Part shown: positions 34,858-46,384 of the stretch, piece after piece
Numbering within the stretch: the first letter of the stretch is position 1
Layout: every line of letters starts with the position of its first letter
Source of the DNA: Siphonodentalium dalli
Taxonomy: Eukaryota; Mollusca; Scaphopoda; Gadilida; Siphonodentaliidae
Length of the DNA: 64,000 nucleotides
Direction: 5' to 3'
Assembly: GCA_032622095.1 (NCBI GenBank)
Contig: CP136063.1
Location: 11,079,814-11,143,813, forward strand
Program-made: the position numbers and the translations under genes
The notes under the pieces: model-generated
The model's input: the letters and a program-made list of their open reading frames with translations, nothing else
Databases searched by the model: none
Told to the model about the DNA's origin: nothing

Positions 34858-35350
34858 GTGTGGATTCTTTGGGCACGGAACTGGAATCACTACATATATT
34901 CAGTCACAAGTCACACTCGTATGGGCGATAGCTACTATGGATTATCGGGTTGACTTTGTCATGAAAATCGTTCAGCGCCCGTCAAAATGTATTGGGTGTT
35001 ACGCCAGCTTTTGAAGTAATGACCACTTTTGAAGTAGGTCTCCACTTTTGAAGTAAAAAACGCCAGCTTTTGAAATACCTCACCATTGTTGTAATAAAAT
35101 CGCCAGCTTTTGTAGTAAAGTGAGGTCTCCGCTTTTGAAGTAAAAAGCGCCAGCTTTTGTAGTAAAAAAAACTAGGTCTCCACGTTTGTAATAACAAAAT
35201 TACAGCTTTTGATGTAAACGGACTCAATGCATTTTGACGGGCGCTGAACGATTTTCATGATAAAGTCAACCCGATAATCCATAGTGGCTTTCGCCCATAC
35301 GAGTGTGACTTGTGACTGAATATATTTAGTGAGTCCAGTTCCGTAACAAA
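34858..35350. repeat. Palindrome of zinc-finger relics around a CGCCAGCTTTTGAAGTA array
   Basis: The arms at 34858-34990 and 35227-35350 are inverted copies, each with GACGGGCGCTGAACGATTTT or its complement and ATACGAGTGTGACTTGTGAC. On the plus strand the right arm reads RPYECDL-stop-LNIFSESSSVTK, a decayed C2H2 finger. The loop (34990-35226) is a degenerate tandem array of CGCCAGCTTTTGAAGTA. One arm plus the array also occurs at 61147-61460. Confidence 0.7.
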
Positions 35351-35482
35351 AGGGGCTGTTTCAAAAAACGTTTGTTTTTGATAGTCAGGACAGAAACATC
35401 TGTAAGTCCCGTACTCCATGAATTTCCGGTATTTTAATTCTTTTGCAAACATGTTGGGGAAAATGTTTGTGTTACATGTACA

Positions 35483-35985
35483 TTGATTGTTCCTCTGTTT
35501 GGCAGACCCGCCTTATGTACTTGTACGTCGGTGTTACAGCGATTGTTCCTCTGTCTGACAGAACCTCCCTACATCGGTGTTACAGCGATTGTTCCTACAT
35601 CGGTGACACTGGGGTCATCATCCCTTATGTACATGTACGTCGGTGTTACAGTGATTGTTCCTCTGTCTGACAGAACCTCCCTACATCGGTGTTACAGCGA
35701 TTGTTCCTACATCGGTGACACTGGGGTCATCATCCCTTATGTACATGTACGTCGGTGTTACAGCGATTGTTCCTCTGTCTGACAGAACCTCCCTACATCG
35801 GTGTTACAGCGATTGTTCCTACATCGGTGACACTGGGGTCATCATCCCTTATGTACATGTACGTCGGTGTTACAGCGATTGTTCCTCTGTCTGACAGAAC
35901 CTCCCTACATCGGTGTTACAGCGATTGTTCCTCTGTCTGACAGAACCTCCCTACATCGGTGCCACTGGGGTCATCATCCCTTGAG
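35483..35985 (+). repeat. 112-bp minisatellite, about four units
   Basis: The unit contains TACGTCGGTGTTACAGCGAT, TCTGACAGAACCTCCCTAC and CACTGGGGTCATCATCCC. Starts are near 35524, 35635, 35747 and 35859. Each unit itself holds two related GTTACAGCGATTGTTCCT steps. The homologous point downstream of ZNF2 (about 55439-55512) has the sequence only once, so the array arose after the duplication. The open frames across it are by-products of the period. Confidence 0.9.
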
Positions 35986-36142
35986 CTTTGACCGGATTAT
36001 ATGCGCAGAATCCATGGCGCATATCATTCGATCAAGGCCTTCCAATCATAAAGCTTATAGTTACAAAGAAGATTCATTCTGCCCTCTCTTTCTGCTATCA
36101 TCAGAATCCAAGATTGTTTCCAATTCTCCAGTGACAAATATA

Positions 36143-36349
<207 letters not shown>

Positions 36350-37405
36350 TTAATCTCCGGTGTGGATTTTCTTATGTTTCACCAAGTTGCACGAGTTACT
36401 AAATGATTTCCCACATATATCACAACGGTAAGGCTTATCTCCGCTATGGATTCTCTTATGTTTCACCAAGTCGCTCGAATCACTAAATGATTTCCCGCAT
36501 ATATCACAACAGTACGGCTTATCTCCGGTGTGGATTCTCTTATGTGTCACCAAGTGACTCGATTGATTAAATGATTTCCCACATATATCACAATGGTAAG
36601 ACTTATCTCCGGTGTGGATTCTCTTATGAGTCACCAAGCTGCTCGCCTGATTAAATGATTTCACGCATATATCACAACAGTAAGGCTTATCTCCGGTGTG
36701 GATTCTCTTATGTGTCACCAAGTTGCATGATGCACTGAATGATTTCCCACATATGTCACAACAGTGAGGCTTATCTCCGGTGTGGATTCTCTTATGTGTC
36801 ACCAAGTGGCTTGAACTACTAAATGATTTCCCGCATATTTCACAATCGTAAGGCATATCACCGGTGTGGATTCTCTTATGTCTCACCAAATCACTCGATC
36901 GGTTTATTGATTTACCGCATATATCACACCAATAAGGTTTATCTCCGGTGTGGATTTTCTTATGTGACACCAAGTTGCACGATTGATTAAATGATTTACC
37001 GCATATGTCACAACGGTAAGGCTTATCACCGGTGTGGATTCTCTTATGCGTCACCATGTTGCTCAAACAATTAAATGATTTCCCGCATATATCACAACGG
37101 TAAGGCTTATCTCCAGTGTGGATTCTCCTATGTGTCGCCATGTTGCTCAAACAATTAAATGATTTCCCGCATATATCGCAACAGTAAGGCTTATCTCCGG
37201 TGTGGATTCTCTTATGTGTCACCAAGTGGCTCGAATTATTAAATGATTTCCCGCATATATCACAATGGTAAGGCTTATCTCCGGTGTGGATTTTCTTATG
37301 TGTCACCAAGCGACCCAATTGTGTGAACCATTCCCCGCATACGTCACAATTATGTCGTTTATTCCCCGTGTGGGTCTCATGATACTCGAGGTTAGCATCT
37401 CCCAT
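36350..37405 (-). CDS. C2H2 zinc-finger protein ZNF1 (351 aa, truncated)
   Basis: The start is the ATG at 37405 (MGDANL, shared with ZNF2). It has twelve consecutive C2H2 fingers of 28 residues, nearly all [10 protein letters not shown]...H...HTGDKP, in one exon. The stop is a TAA replacing the AAG lysine codon of an HTGDKP linker. The frame beyond it is intact for two further fingers and the family C-terminus. The protein is thus shorter than its ZNF2 paralogue in layout, but all twelve fingers are canonical. It is probably a nuclear sequence-specific DNA-binding protein. One finger has ICVK for ICGK and another KSIN for KSFN. Confidence 0.85.
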   Translation of the reverse strand: MGDANLEYHETHTGNKRHNCDVCGEWFTQLGRLVTHKKIHTGDKPYHCDICGKSFNNSSHLVTHKRIHTGDKPYCCDICGKSFNCLSNMATHRRIHTGDKPYRCDICGKSFNCLSNMVTHKRIHTGDKPYRCDICGKSFNQSCNLVSHKKIHTGDKPYWCDICGKSINRSSDLVRHKRIHTGDMPYDCEICGKSFSSSSHLVTHKRIHTGDKPHCCDICGKSFSASCNLVTHKRIHTGDKPYCCDICVKSFNQASSLVTHKRIHTGDKSYHCDICGKSFNQSSHLVTHKRIHTGDKPYCCDICGKSFSDSSDLVKHKRIHSGDKPYRCDICGKSFSNSCNLVKHKKIHTGD

Positions 37406-37680
37406 CGTGTGGAATAATCAGATAGTCCTATATCCCCACTGTTTATCACGTGGAGTGGCTCTATCAATATCTATAGAGAATCTGATCTAATTCGAACCGA
37501 ATTCCATTAGCACAGTGTAACTGTAACTGATGTAGTTCACGTTAATGAAGGACCAAGTATCATTCGAACAAAGGATGGTGGAAATGTCGTATTATGTTGA
37601 ATAAACGTGCGTCTAAATATGTGGTTGTGTTTAGAAGCACTATTCACGAAACGATAGATGAATACACAGCCTACACGTGG
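37406..37680 (-). promoter_or_regulatory. Upstream region of ZNF1, conserved at two other sites
   Basis: The sequence directly upstream of the ZNF1 ATG includes TTATCACGTG, AATTCGAACCGAAT-like blocks and CACGAAACGATAGATGAATA. It matches 51690-51943, upstream of ZNF2, and in part 44290-44390. I infer that it is the promoter and 5' leader of the ZNF1/ZNF2 pair. No TATA box or start site can be fixed by eye. Confidence 0.55.
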
Positions 37681-37861
37681 GGTCCGTGACTACACGCCCC
37701 CCGAGACAACCCGCCCCTTTTCACTCTGAGACAACCCGCCCCCGGACAACCCGCCCCCAAAAATCAATTAGCGGTAATCAGTGGCTAATTAGGAGGTGTG
37801 AGGGGATTATGAGATGTTTGTTTAACGAAACTGGGTTATTTTTTATAGATTTTTATTTGAT
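37681..37861. other. Short C-rich spacer
   Basis: GACAACCCGCCCC occurs as two clear copies, with a third variant just upstream (37695-37755). The open frame across it has no domain support. Confidence 0.5.
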
Positions 37862-38118
37862 TTAAAGATGGATTATCTCTTTGTAAACATGTATTATATA
37901 GTTACCGGGGTATAAAATATTAGATTTGAATCGAAGACTCCTGTCCGGAAATGCTTCTATCGATTAATATTAATTTTATTTCGAATATTTTCTGGTCTAA
38001 AAAGGTGTGTTTGTTCAGCTAACGAACAATAGTGGTTACTGTTAACAGAGACCAGAAATTATATTGTGCAATTTTGTCACAAATAAACGTTAATTATACT
38101 CATTATCGCTTATATCTG
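37862..38118 (+). mobile_element. TTAA-flanked MITE, left half only (copy 4)
   Basis: It starts TTAA-AGATGGATTATCTCTTT and follows the intact copy as far as TCGCTTATATCTG, the midpoint. The right half is missing. The break at the exact centre, where the foldback element also entered copy 1, is notable. Confidence 0.85.
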
Positions 38119-39060
38119 TTGACAAGGCGCGATTGTTTCAAACTTTCAACCGATTAATGTCGCAGCAGTGGACAGAGTTAATGACACTGAAGAATATACG
38201 GTTATAGCCGCATATACAAACATATAAACATGTGCATGGACAGATGTTATATGTGGGTCATGGCTGGTCGTTATTCACCTATATTAATAACTGCAAGGAT
38301 TGCATTTCGGTTCTGGTATGAACGCCACCGTGACTTCATATATGTCGATTAGAGGAGGAATGTACCATAATTCCGACCATTTATGCAACAAATTACTCCA
38401 TTTGAGACATAGATGAGTGCAAAATGCACTCATGTGCTATACGAACGATGCAAACAGTATGGTAATTATCACGAATTTATGGCACATAAGACTATTTTTC
38501 ACTAATCCATGGCCCAACTTCATTCATTTGGTGCAATCAATTTCTTTCTAGTATAAAAGGAGATGGTCCCATAAATGGCCGGATTTAGTGTACAGTATCC
38601 CTTTAATTACTCGTACAATAGTTTATGACTAGTCCATGTTACTCTGAAAGTTGTGATTCAAGACTGAGACTTGAAGTGGAGCTGTAGCTGAGGGCGATTT
38701 AAAAAGTTCTTGAACAAAATTCTGACTCTCAATCACCTTATTTGTATATGCATGTCATTTTATAAAGAATATATTATATTCAAATTGACTGCATGTTTTG
38801 TTCTACATGTAAACTATAAATCATAGTATAATTATACACGTGGGTTAACGAATTGAGCTTTATATTAACGACACGTTGATGAGAGTAGCCTACCCATACT
38901 GAGTGAAATTGGATCATGTAACTGGATTAGGGTTAGTTTCCTCGCAATAATATTCATTTATCCAGTTAACGAGATACGTGTTTGAATTTCGCACGCGCCC
39001 GTACTAACATTTCAAATTTAAATTTTGAATTTCGCGCGCATTTTGAGGACCGCGCGATAA
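38119..39060. other. Intergenic, no gene recognised
   Basis: No protein or RNA signature. The sequence becomes rich in CGCGC just before element F. Confidence 0.5.
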
Positions 39061-42000
39061 TAGTCCAGGAGATATTGGTCAACCTCTGCACCCCCCCCCC
39101 CCAGGACTTAACTTCACCCCACTAATTTTCTTCCTTAAGGTCTCCTCTAATTTTTTTCACTTGTTAACAAGAAAAGAAAGTGGCCGCAGAGACTCCAGAC
39201 AAGATGGCGTCCATCATGGCGGCCATTGTTTTTAAATGCACCAGGTCTCTTTGATCGCCATTATAGTAAAGATGATAGCACATGCGCTCTTGTTTTCCGC
39301 TCGATTCGTTATGCTAATATACAACCCTTACAAATTAGCCAAAAATCCGACACCAGAATCCAATATGGCGGTCAAGATGGCCGCCGAAATGTGAAAATAT
39401 GCTATTTTTCTGACATGTTACCACCTTTCGTTTGTCTCTGTGGGAAAATGTTAGAATGTTTGCGTCATGTTATAGATTTATCATATAGAGGAGTCATTGG
39501 CGAACACATGGGGACCATAATATGCATTCATTGCGGGATATTTTTGTCCGATATCACGTTTTCCCAAATGCCGGTATCATAGGTCAAAGCCTAATCTCCG
39601 TTAATAACGCGATGTTATGTTTCGAATCAATGAATGTTATTGCTATTATAACAACACCCATGCATATATATTTGCAGGAGATACTCGAGCTAGGATTCCT
39701 CTTATACCTGAGTTGAGGAATATTTACCCAAATCCAAGATGGCGGCCAAAATGGCCACCAGAAATAAAAAATCGCCGAATATCGCTGATTTTAACATTAG
39801 TGAGCATTATTGTCATGACAACTCCACACCTGCTTACTATTGTAATTTGGGAACACTTAGGCGAAGAACTTTCCTTGTACCATATCCAAATAAAAGTTCC
39901 CCAAATCCAAAATGGCGGACAGATTTTGAAAAATCACCGAAATTCCCTCTTATTCACATCATTGGGCATTATTGTCGAGACAACTCCATCCATGCGTACA
40001 GTTGAGTTGGAAATACTGAGGTGAAGTAATTACCTTACATCTCATGCAAGAAATGGTTTTCCAAATCGAAGATGGCGGCCAAAATGGCGACCGAAATTTG
40101 AAAACACGCCTACATTCCTTTACTTTCTTAGGATGGGCGTTATTGTTTCGCGATTTCTACCCACCATTACATGTTGATATGTATGAATTATTCATTAGGG
40201 TTTGGTAAGTGATACTCACAGTCAATATGGCGGTCAAACTGGCGGGCAGAAATTGAAAAGAAGTCGATATTATCACATACTAATTTCAACTTTTTGTCAT
40301 AATAATGATTTGTATAAACGAAACGGTACATAATATAAGCCATATATTAGTTCCAATGCAAGTCGTAGCCTTTTGGAAGGATGAAAACCCACAATCGCAA
40401 TGTGGCATTTCAAAATCCATTCTCCACTAAGGGCTCATACTGGCCGTAACCGTATATAGGTGCGCCGAATTAGTCATATTATGACTTCCAAGAATCAAAA
40501 CAACAGTACCTGAGCTTATTCTGAATTGCCACATTCAGCATTATCTAGAATCGTTTCCGTCTCTTCGTCAGATTAATCTATCTCGCTCACAACAACAGTT
40601 CACTACTCTTCTTTGTAGGAGTGTGCAACTAATAGGAATGTTTCAAACAATACATATGCCGGTGTCCAGCTCACGTGTTGGTTTCGAAAGCTTGGAATTC
40701 TTAGCGAGCTTCATTCGTGGTATAGCTTATGGTATAATTCAGATGCTATATATGGGGTATATGCGTCATCTTGTGCGGTACACTATAAAGGTATTCGGTC
40801 GATGCGTATACTAGCTTTCAGAAGGACCTATCTATCTGCGTATTGTCAGCTTTGGTGACCTAATGGGGATAACAACGTGTACACCTGGTGATCTTCCCAA
40901 ACAGCCACTTCTCAATATATGGTTCATCAATTCACATACTCATCTAATGCACTGACGTACCCGGACAACTTCTGTATATGGCTTCGAATGTTGAAAGCCC
41001 GACATTTGACGGTTGCATTTCTGCTAAGGCGTAGAAGACCATAATGCATAATATACCCAAACTCCTTGAACGTGATCATAAGAACAAGCTTGTTGGCGTC
41101 CAGCAATCGTCTCACCGAACAGATCCAAGCAGATGATAACAATACACACGGTGCTAGTTTGTGGGTATGTGTCATGATAGTGGAAATGAAATTGGACCAT
41201 GACTGCACCGCCCCTTATTTTGTTATGTTTTAGATTCAGACAGGATCTCATATGTGGCTTTGCTTTCCTTGTATGCTAAGATTGTATGTTCCCATCCGTT
41301 TGGAAGCCGTTCTTAAACAACTGGACCAGGAGTATGCCATTGGCTACTGCTGTATACCAAGACTGGGGTGTAGTCTTAAAGGCGATACCTTTGATAGTTG
41401 GTTGATATGTCATACTCACGCTGGGTGGTATGGTTCAAGAAAATACAAATGCCATCAACAAAAGGGTGAAATGTTCAACGCGAAGAACATCCAGATGAAT
41501 GTTACGTTGATGAGCTCTTGCATTCAGTTCAACAAACGTTGGTACACCAAGCAATTTCTTGGTAACATCACCAATGCGACCATTTTCCTGCATGAGACAT
41601 TAACTCCTATATTCTAAAGTTATATATAAAGCTATATGAGCATAAAGGTCGCGTTCCCCAACGGCCACAGCCATTGCCATCGAGACTGTAAATTTGTTCT
41701 TTAAATACATAGTGAAATAAATGCACCACAGTTCCTGACATTTTCTTGAATAATACCGCCCACATACTGACACTAACCCCGAGAGAGGATAACAAACAAC
41801 GCATACATTCATGCTATAAAGACATTATCCTTTAGTCCATCCGACTGTTTTGAGGGAGGCTAGCATATTATTATCCAGACAAAAGTGTACGTAGTTGAAT
41901 CAGAAAGGCGTCGAACCGGATGTGGAAATACAATCTTACCACACCAAATAAAACCGACACGCATGAAATTCGATATCTTAAACATGCACCAGGTGTAGGG

Positions 42001-43906
42001 GTGGTGTATACATTGGCCCATTTCATTCCCACTATCATGGCGCATGTCCACAAACTAGCACCGCGAGCATTGTTCTTCTCTGCTGGGAGATATTCGACGA
42101 GACAACTGCGGGGCGTCACACAATTTGCTTCGGATAATGGTCAAGAAGTGTGGGTAGTCTGTACACTAGGGTCTTCTCCTTATCAGATAGACATCTGTCC
42201 AAGGGAATGAGACAGCTAGCAACCTTCGAAACACTGTCGAAGTTGTCCACATATGCCAATGCGTTCGCTGAGTTTGTGAGTTGAAGAACCATCTATTGAG
42301 AAGTGACTAGCTAACTGGTTCGCCAGGTGTACATGTCGTTATCCCTGGGGTATGAGACACATACATAGAGATGACATTCTGTAAGCTAGACACCGGAAAA
42401 TGAATTGTTTGAAACGTTATGATTAGAGGGACCATACTACCAGGAAGTGGTGAATACTTTGTCGGTGTGTGCGACCTAGATTTATCAGACAAAGAAATGG
42501 AAGCTGGTCCAGGTAATTATGGACGTGACGTGGCAAATCAGAATCTGTTATCAGGTAATTGTTCTGATATAACTATTCGGCGCACCTACGCTTACGGCCA
42601 TTATCGGTGCTAAGTGGAGACTGGATTTCGAAATGCCACATCGCGATATTAATTGTGGTGTTTCATCTTTCCAGAAGGATAAGAGCTATGTTATGCGTTT
42701 TGATACCTTTAAGTTGAACTAGTAGATGGTTTATGTTGGCTGTGAGTATCAATTGCCAAACCCTAATGAATACTTCATGTCACTATTCCATATCAACATG
42801 TAATGGTGGATAGAAATCGCGAAACAATAACGCCCATCGTAATAAAGTAAAGGAATGTAGACTTGTTTTCAAATTTCGGACGCCATTTTGGCCGCCATCT
42901 TCGATTTGGAAAACCATTTCTTGCATGAGATGTAATGTAATTACTTCACCTCAGTATGTCCAACTCAATTGTAAGCATGGGTGGAGTTGTCTCGACAATA
43001 ATGCCCAATGATGTGAATATGAGGGAATTTCGGTGATTATTCAAAATCTGTCCGCCATTGTGGGCGCCATTTTGGATTTGGGGGACTTTTATTTGGATAT
43101 GGTACAAGGAAAGTTCTTCGCCTAAGTGTTCCCAACTTACAATAGTAAGCAGGTGTGGAGTTGTCATGACAATAATGCTCACTGATGTTAAAATCAGCGA
43201 TTTTCGGCGATTTTTTATTTCTGGTGGCCATTTTGGCCGCCATCTTGGATTTGGGTAAATATTCCTCAACTCAGGTATAAGAGGAATCCTAGCTCGAGTA
43301 TCTCCTGCAAATATATATGCATGGGTGTTGTTATAATAGCAATAACATGCATTGATTCGAAACATAACATCGCGTTATTAACGGAGATTAGGCTTTGACC
43401 TATGATATCGGCATTTGGGAAAACGTGATATCGGACAAAAATATCCCGCAATGAATGCATATTATGGTCCCCATGTGTTCGCCAATGACTCCTCTATATG
43501 ATAAATCTATAACATGACGCAAACATTCAAACATTTTCCCACAGAGACAAACGAAATGTGGTAACATGTCAGAAAAATAGCATATTTTCACATTTCGGCG
43601 GCCATATTGGATTCTGGTGTCGGATTTTTGGCTAATTTGTAAGGGTTGCATATTAGCATAACGAATCGAGCGGAAAATAAGACCGCATGTGCTATGATCT
43701 TTACTATAATGGCGATCAAAGAGACCTGGTGCATTTAAAAAAAATGGCCGCCATGATGGGCGCCATCTTGTCTGGAGTCTCTGCGGCCACTTTTTTTTCT
43801 TGTTAACAAGTGAAAAAAATTAGAGGAGACCTTAAGGAAGAAAATTAGTGGGGTGAAGTTAAGTCCTGGGGGGGGGTGCAGAGGTTGACCAATATCTCCT
43901 GGACTA
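39061..43906. mobile_element. Element F: giant palindromic TIR transposon, TAA target duplication
   Basis: It starts TAGTCCAGGAGATATTGG at 39061 and ends with the exact complement at 43906. TAA precedes it (39058-39060) and TAA follows it (43907-43909). The arms are inverted copies over about 2 kb each: roughly 39061-41335 and 41880-43906, with larger gaps inside. AAGATGGCGGCCAAAATGGC-type motifs recur at about 150-bp steps in both arms. The terminal octamer TAGTCCAG and 3-bp TWA duplication are the same as in element D. It is a probable non-autonomous derivative of the same superfamily; it has no XPG or Cys8 sequence. Confidence 0.8.
41252..41617 (+). CDS. Unknown 121-aa frame at the centre of element F
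   Basis: The frame runs from the ATG at 41252 to 41617 and begins MWLCFPCML. Its first 20 or so residues (LRLYVPIRLEAVLKQL) are matched at protein level by the opposite arm on the minus strand (VRLYFHIRFDAFLIQL, near 41900). This suggests both arms descend from a coding sequence. The remainder has several cysteines and no known domain. It may be a relic of an older gene captured by the element. Confidence 0.3.
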   Translation: MWLCFPCMLRLYVPIRLEAVLKQLDQEYAIGYCCIPRLGCSLKGDTFDSWLICHTHAGWYGSRKYKCHQQKGEMFNAKNIQMNVTLMSSCIQFNKRWYTKQFLGNITNATIFLHETLTPIF

Positions 43907-43909
43907 TAA

Positions 43910-44480
43910 GTTTCGATTCGTTATAGTCCATCCGCGCTTTAGATTTCCCCGAACCTGTCCTTGACACTCGGATGGCGACTCGTGGAATCGGCAACCCACG
44001 GTTGTTTTGGGAAGTTTGATACGATAAAAGTAATTATAAAGTGATAATTTTCTACTGCACTTACGGCAAACATGAAAAGGAATATATGTTTTATTACTAG
44101 GAAGTGATACTTTTCTGAAATTAATGTTTTTATTGTTGCAATTGAACACGAAACGAGCGGTGACATGGTTATGAGGGGAAATGGGAGGGCTCATTTTATC
44201 AACCAGCTTTCCCTACTTGTCAATTATATAGTAAGTAGGTGTGGGGATATATCTGTTTTCGCGGTTTTGACACAAATTTCCAACAACTGTGTATTGAAAA
44301 AACGTGCGTCTAAATATGTGGTTGTCTTTAGAGGCACCATTCACGAAACGATAGGTGAATACACAGTCTTCTTGTGAGTCTACACTACCGGGCGGTTGAT
44401 ATTCACAATATATCTCTCCTCAAATGGGACAATACTGTAGTATGTTGTTCAATTGTTTGGGTACTCAGCAAATAAAAACA
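43910..44480. other. Spacer with a third copy of ZNF-type upstream sequence
   Basis: Bases 44290-44390 match the ZNF1 and ZNF2 upstream regions (AACGTGCGTCTAAATATGTG, CATTCACGAAACGATA). No zinc-finger frame follows, so this may be the stranded promoter of a lost paralogue. A minus-strand frame at 43904-44194 has no recognised domain. Confidence 0.5.
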
Positions 44481-44539
44481 AGATGCTGTGAAATTAGGTT
44501 TCTATGGAGCCCCGCAGGTGACATGCGGAGAAACAAAAT

Positions 44540-44965
44540 ATTACAATTCGTGCGCACGAATTGAAATTCGTGGGAACGGACTCAGTTCGTGCTCACGAAT
44601 TGCAATTCGTGGCCACCGACTCAGTTCGTGGGAACGGACTCAGTTCGTGGGAACGGACTCAGTTCGTGCGCACGAATTGCAATTCGTGGCCACGGACTCA
44701 GTTCGTGGGAACGGACTTAGTTCGTGGACACACGACTTGTCGACTACGCTCTTTATAAACGCTCTTTATTAGTTATTTAACTCACAGAAATGTTCCATTA
44801 ATGCCATAAGTCTCAGAGTCTTGCAGATTTTCAGTCCAAATTTCCAGATTTATAGAAATCCGGGTATCAGTTTGTTTTATAAATCATATCAACAGACATA
44901 GTTAACGTTGTTGTTGTTGCATTCAGGGAATGGGGGCTGAGTCCGTGGCCACGAACTGAATCCGT
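44540..44965. repeat. GGACTCAGTTCGTGGGAAC array and inverse block
   Basis: At 44545-44735 the steps TTCGTGGGAACGGACTCAG and GCACGAATTGCAATTCGTG alternate. At 44938-44968 the sequence is in the inverse sense (GAGTCCGTGGCCACGAACTG). Together they flank an AT-rich spacer and look like the remains of a small foldback element. Confidence 0.7.
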
Positions 44966-45119
44966 GACCACGAATTTAGTCTAGCAGCCAAGTACCGAAT
45001 TTTGCCCTAACCCAAAATTCTCTGTTAACGTTTTTATCTCGGCGGATAATCATTAGTAGTATCTCGGCAACTATTCCGGTTGATGTGCTCTTGTAACCCT
45101 TGGGGAAAATTAAATATTC

Positions 45120-45719
45120 AAAATTGTGTAACCGGCAGAGTCCCACACTGGCCAGTGACGCAGTATATGTTCGAATCGGGGATTTTCTCAAATAAGACAA
45201 ACCACAATATAGGGGACACACGATTTATTCTTGTTAATAATATATGTATATGTATGTGTATATTCAACACATTTGGCCATGATCACTATAAACTTCAGTT
45301 ATGTAAACTCTAACACACAATATACTACTTCACTTTAAATATTCTATAAAAGTTCTATTTCCAAATTAATCTAATCTCACTAAATATTTCTATCTAAATT
45401 ACAACTAGAAATATTTCATAATGAAAGAAATCTTATTAAAGATTTCTGCAAAATACTCGTAGGATTTTCAACCAAAAATATTCCAAAAATGAAAGAAATC
45501 TTATCACTGATTTCTATAAAGTATAACTAAGATCCACTAATTTATAAGAGATAAGATCACAGGATAAATTCCTTAATTACTATTCAGAGAAAATTACTGT
45601 GCTTATTCTCACAAAGCAAAAACTAGGTTTTATACAGCTTGGAAACTGAATTCAAACTCAATGTGTGTAATTACTGCTCAAAGCCAACTATAAACAATTA
45701 AATAAGTGTCAAAATGTGT
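45120..45719. other. AT-rich stretch inside transposon C
   Basis: Degenerate copies of AAAGAAATCTTAT and TTTCTA recur at 45370-45540. No gene seen. Confidence 0.45.
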
Positions 45720-46035
45720 TAAATGTATCAAAAATATATAGCAAATGATGTCACAGCCTACAATTATGCACACTATGTCTCAAAATAGACGCCAAAACAC
45801 GTCACAATCTATTAATATACCAACTTAGGTTTCAAATCTATAAATAGCTATCAAATGACGTCACATTCTATAATTATTCCATCTAGGTCTCGAATCTATA
45901 AATAGCTACCGAATGACGTCACATTCTATAAATATTCCATCTAGGGCTCGAATCTCAAAATAGATACCAAATGACGTCAGAATTTATAAATAGTACAACT
46001 GGAACCCCATCACACGAGTTCTATAAATAGACAAA
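45720..46035 (+). repeat. Tandem about 58-bp units carrying TGACGTCA
   Basis: Units of the form ATGACGTCACATTCTATAAA...CATCTAGG...CGAATCT recur about five times. The perfect cAMP-response-type palindrome TGACGTCA is present at 45856, 45914 and 45972, with decayed versions on either side. Whether it binds CREB/ATF factors is not shown by sequence alone. Confidence 0.8.
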
Positions 46036-46384
46036 TACGTCACTTCCCGCTCATTTTGAAATTCTACCAACTATGAATGAAATATTTTTTATTCATGAAA
46101 ATGTGTAATTTAATTCAAACGAAATCTGCCCTATCCATATGCAAATGGGCATGAGTCAACAACAGAACGAGATGGTTAGGTCTTTACTGAATATTGAAAC
46201 ATGTTCCATGATTTCTAGCACTGCAAGAGACTTGGTGAAGTCTTAATGATGCAACCTACTCTTGTGGAGTTTGGAAAGGAAGCACACTGAGAGAAGAAAG
46301 CACATGGCTTTTAACCTCTCAAGTGAAAACCAAAACATCGGTTGCGATTGGATCTAAATCAATTGTTTATCGATTAAATCGGGA

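Noticed and set aside
34982-35227. Minus-strand frame rich in LLQKWRP/YYKSWRF repeats (also at 61041-61355)
   Set aside because: It is the translation of the CGCCAGCTTTTGAAGTA array; no conserved protein.
35443-35940. Series of overlapping 60-100-aa frames with identical peptides
   Set aside because: They follow from the 112-bp minisatellite period; the homologous single-copy segment near ZNF2 does not keep the frame.
39226-40024. Open frames in the arms of element F, mirrored at 42946-43651
   Set aside because: Mirrored frames are expected from inverted arms; they lack recognised domains and contain ATGGCGG motif translations. Kept only as part of the element.
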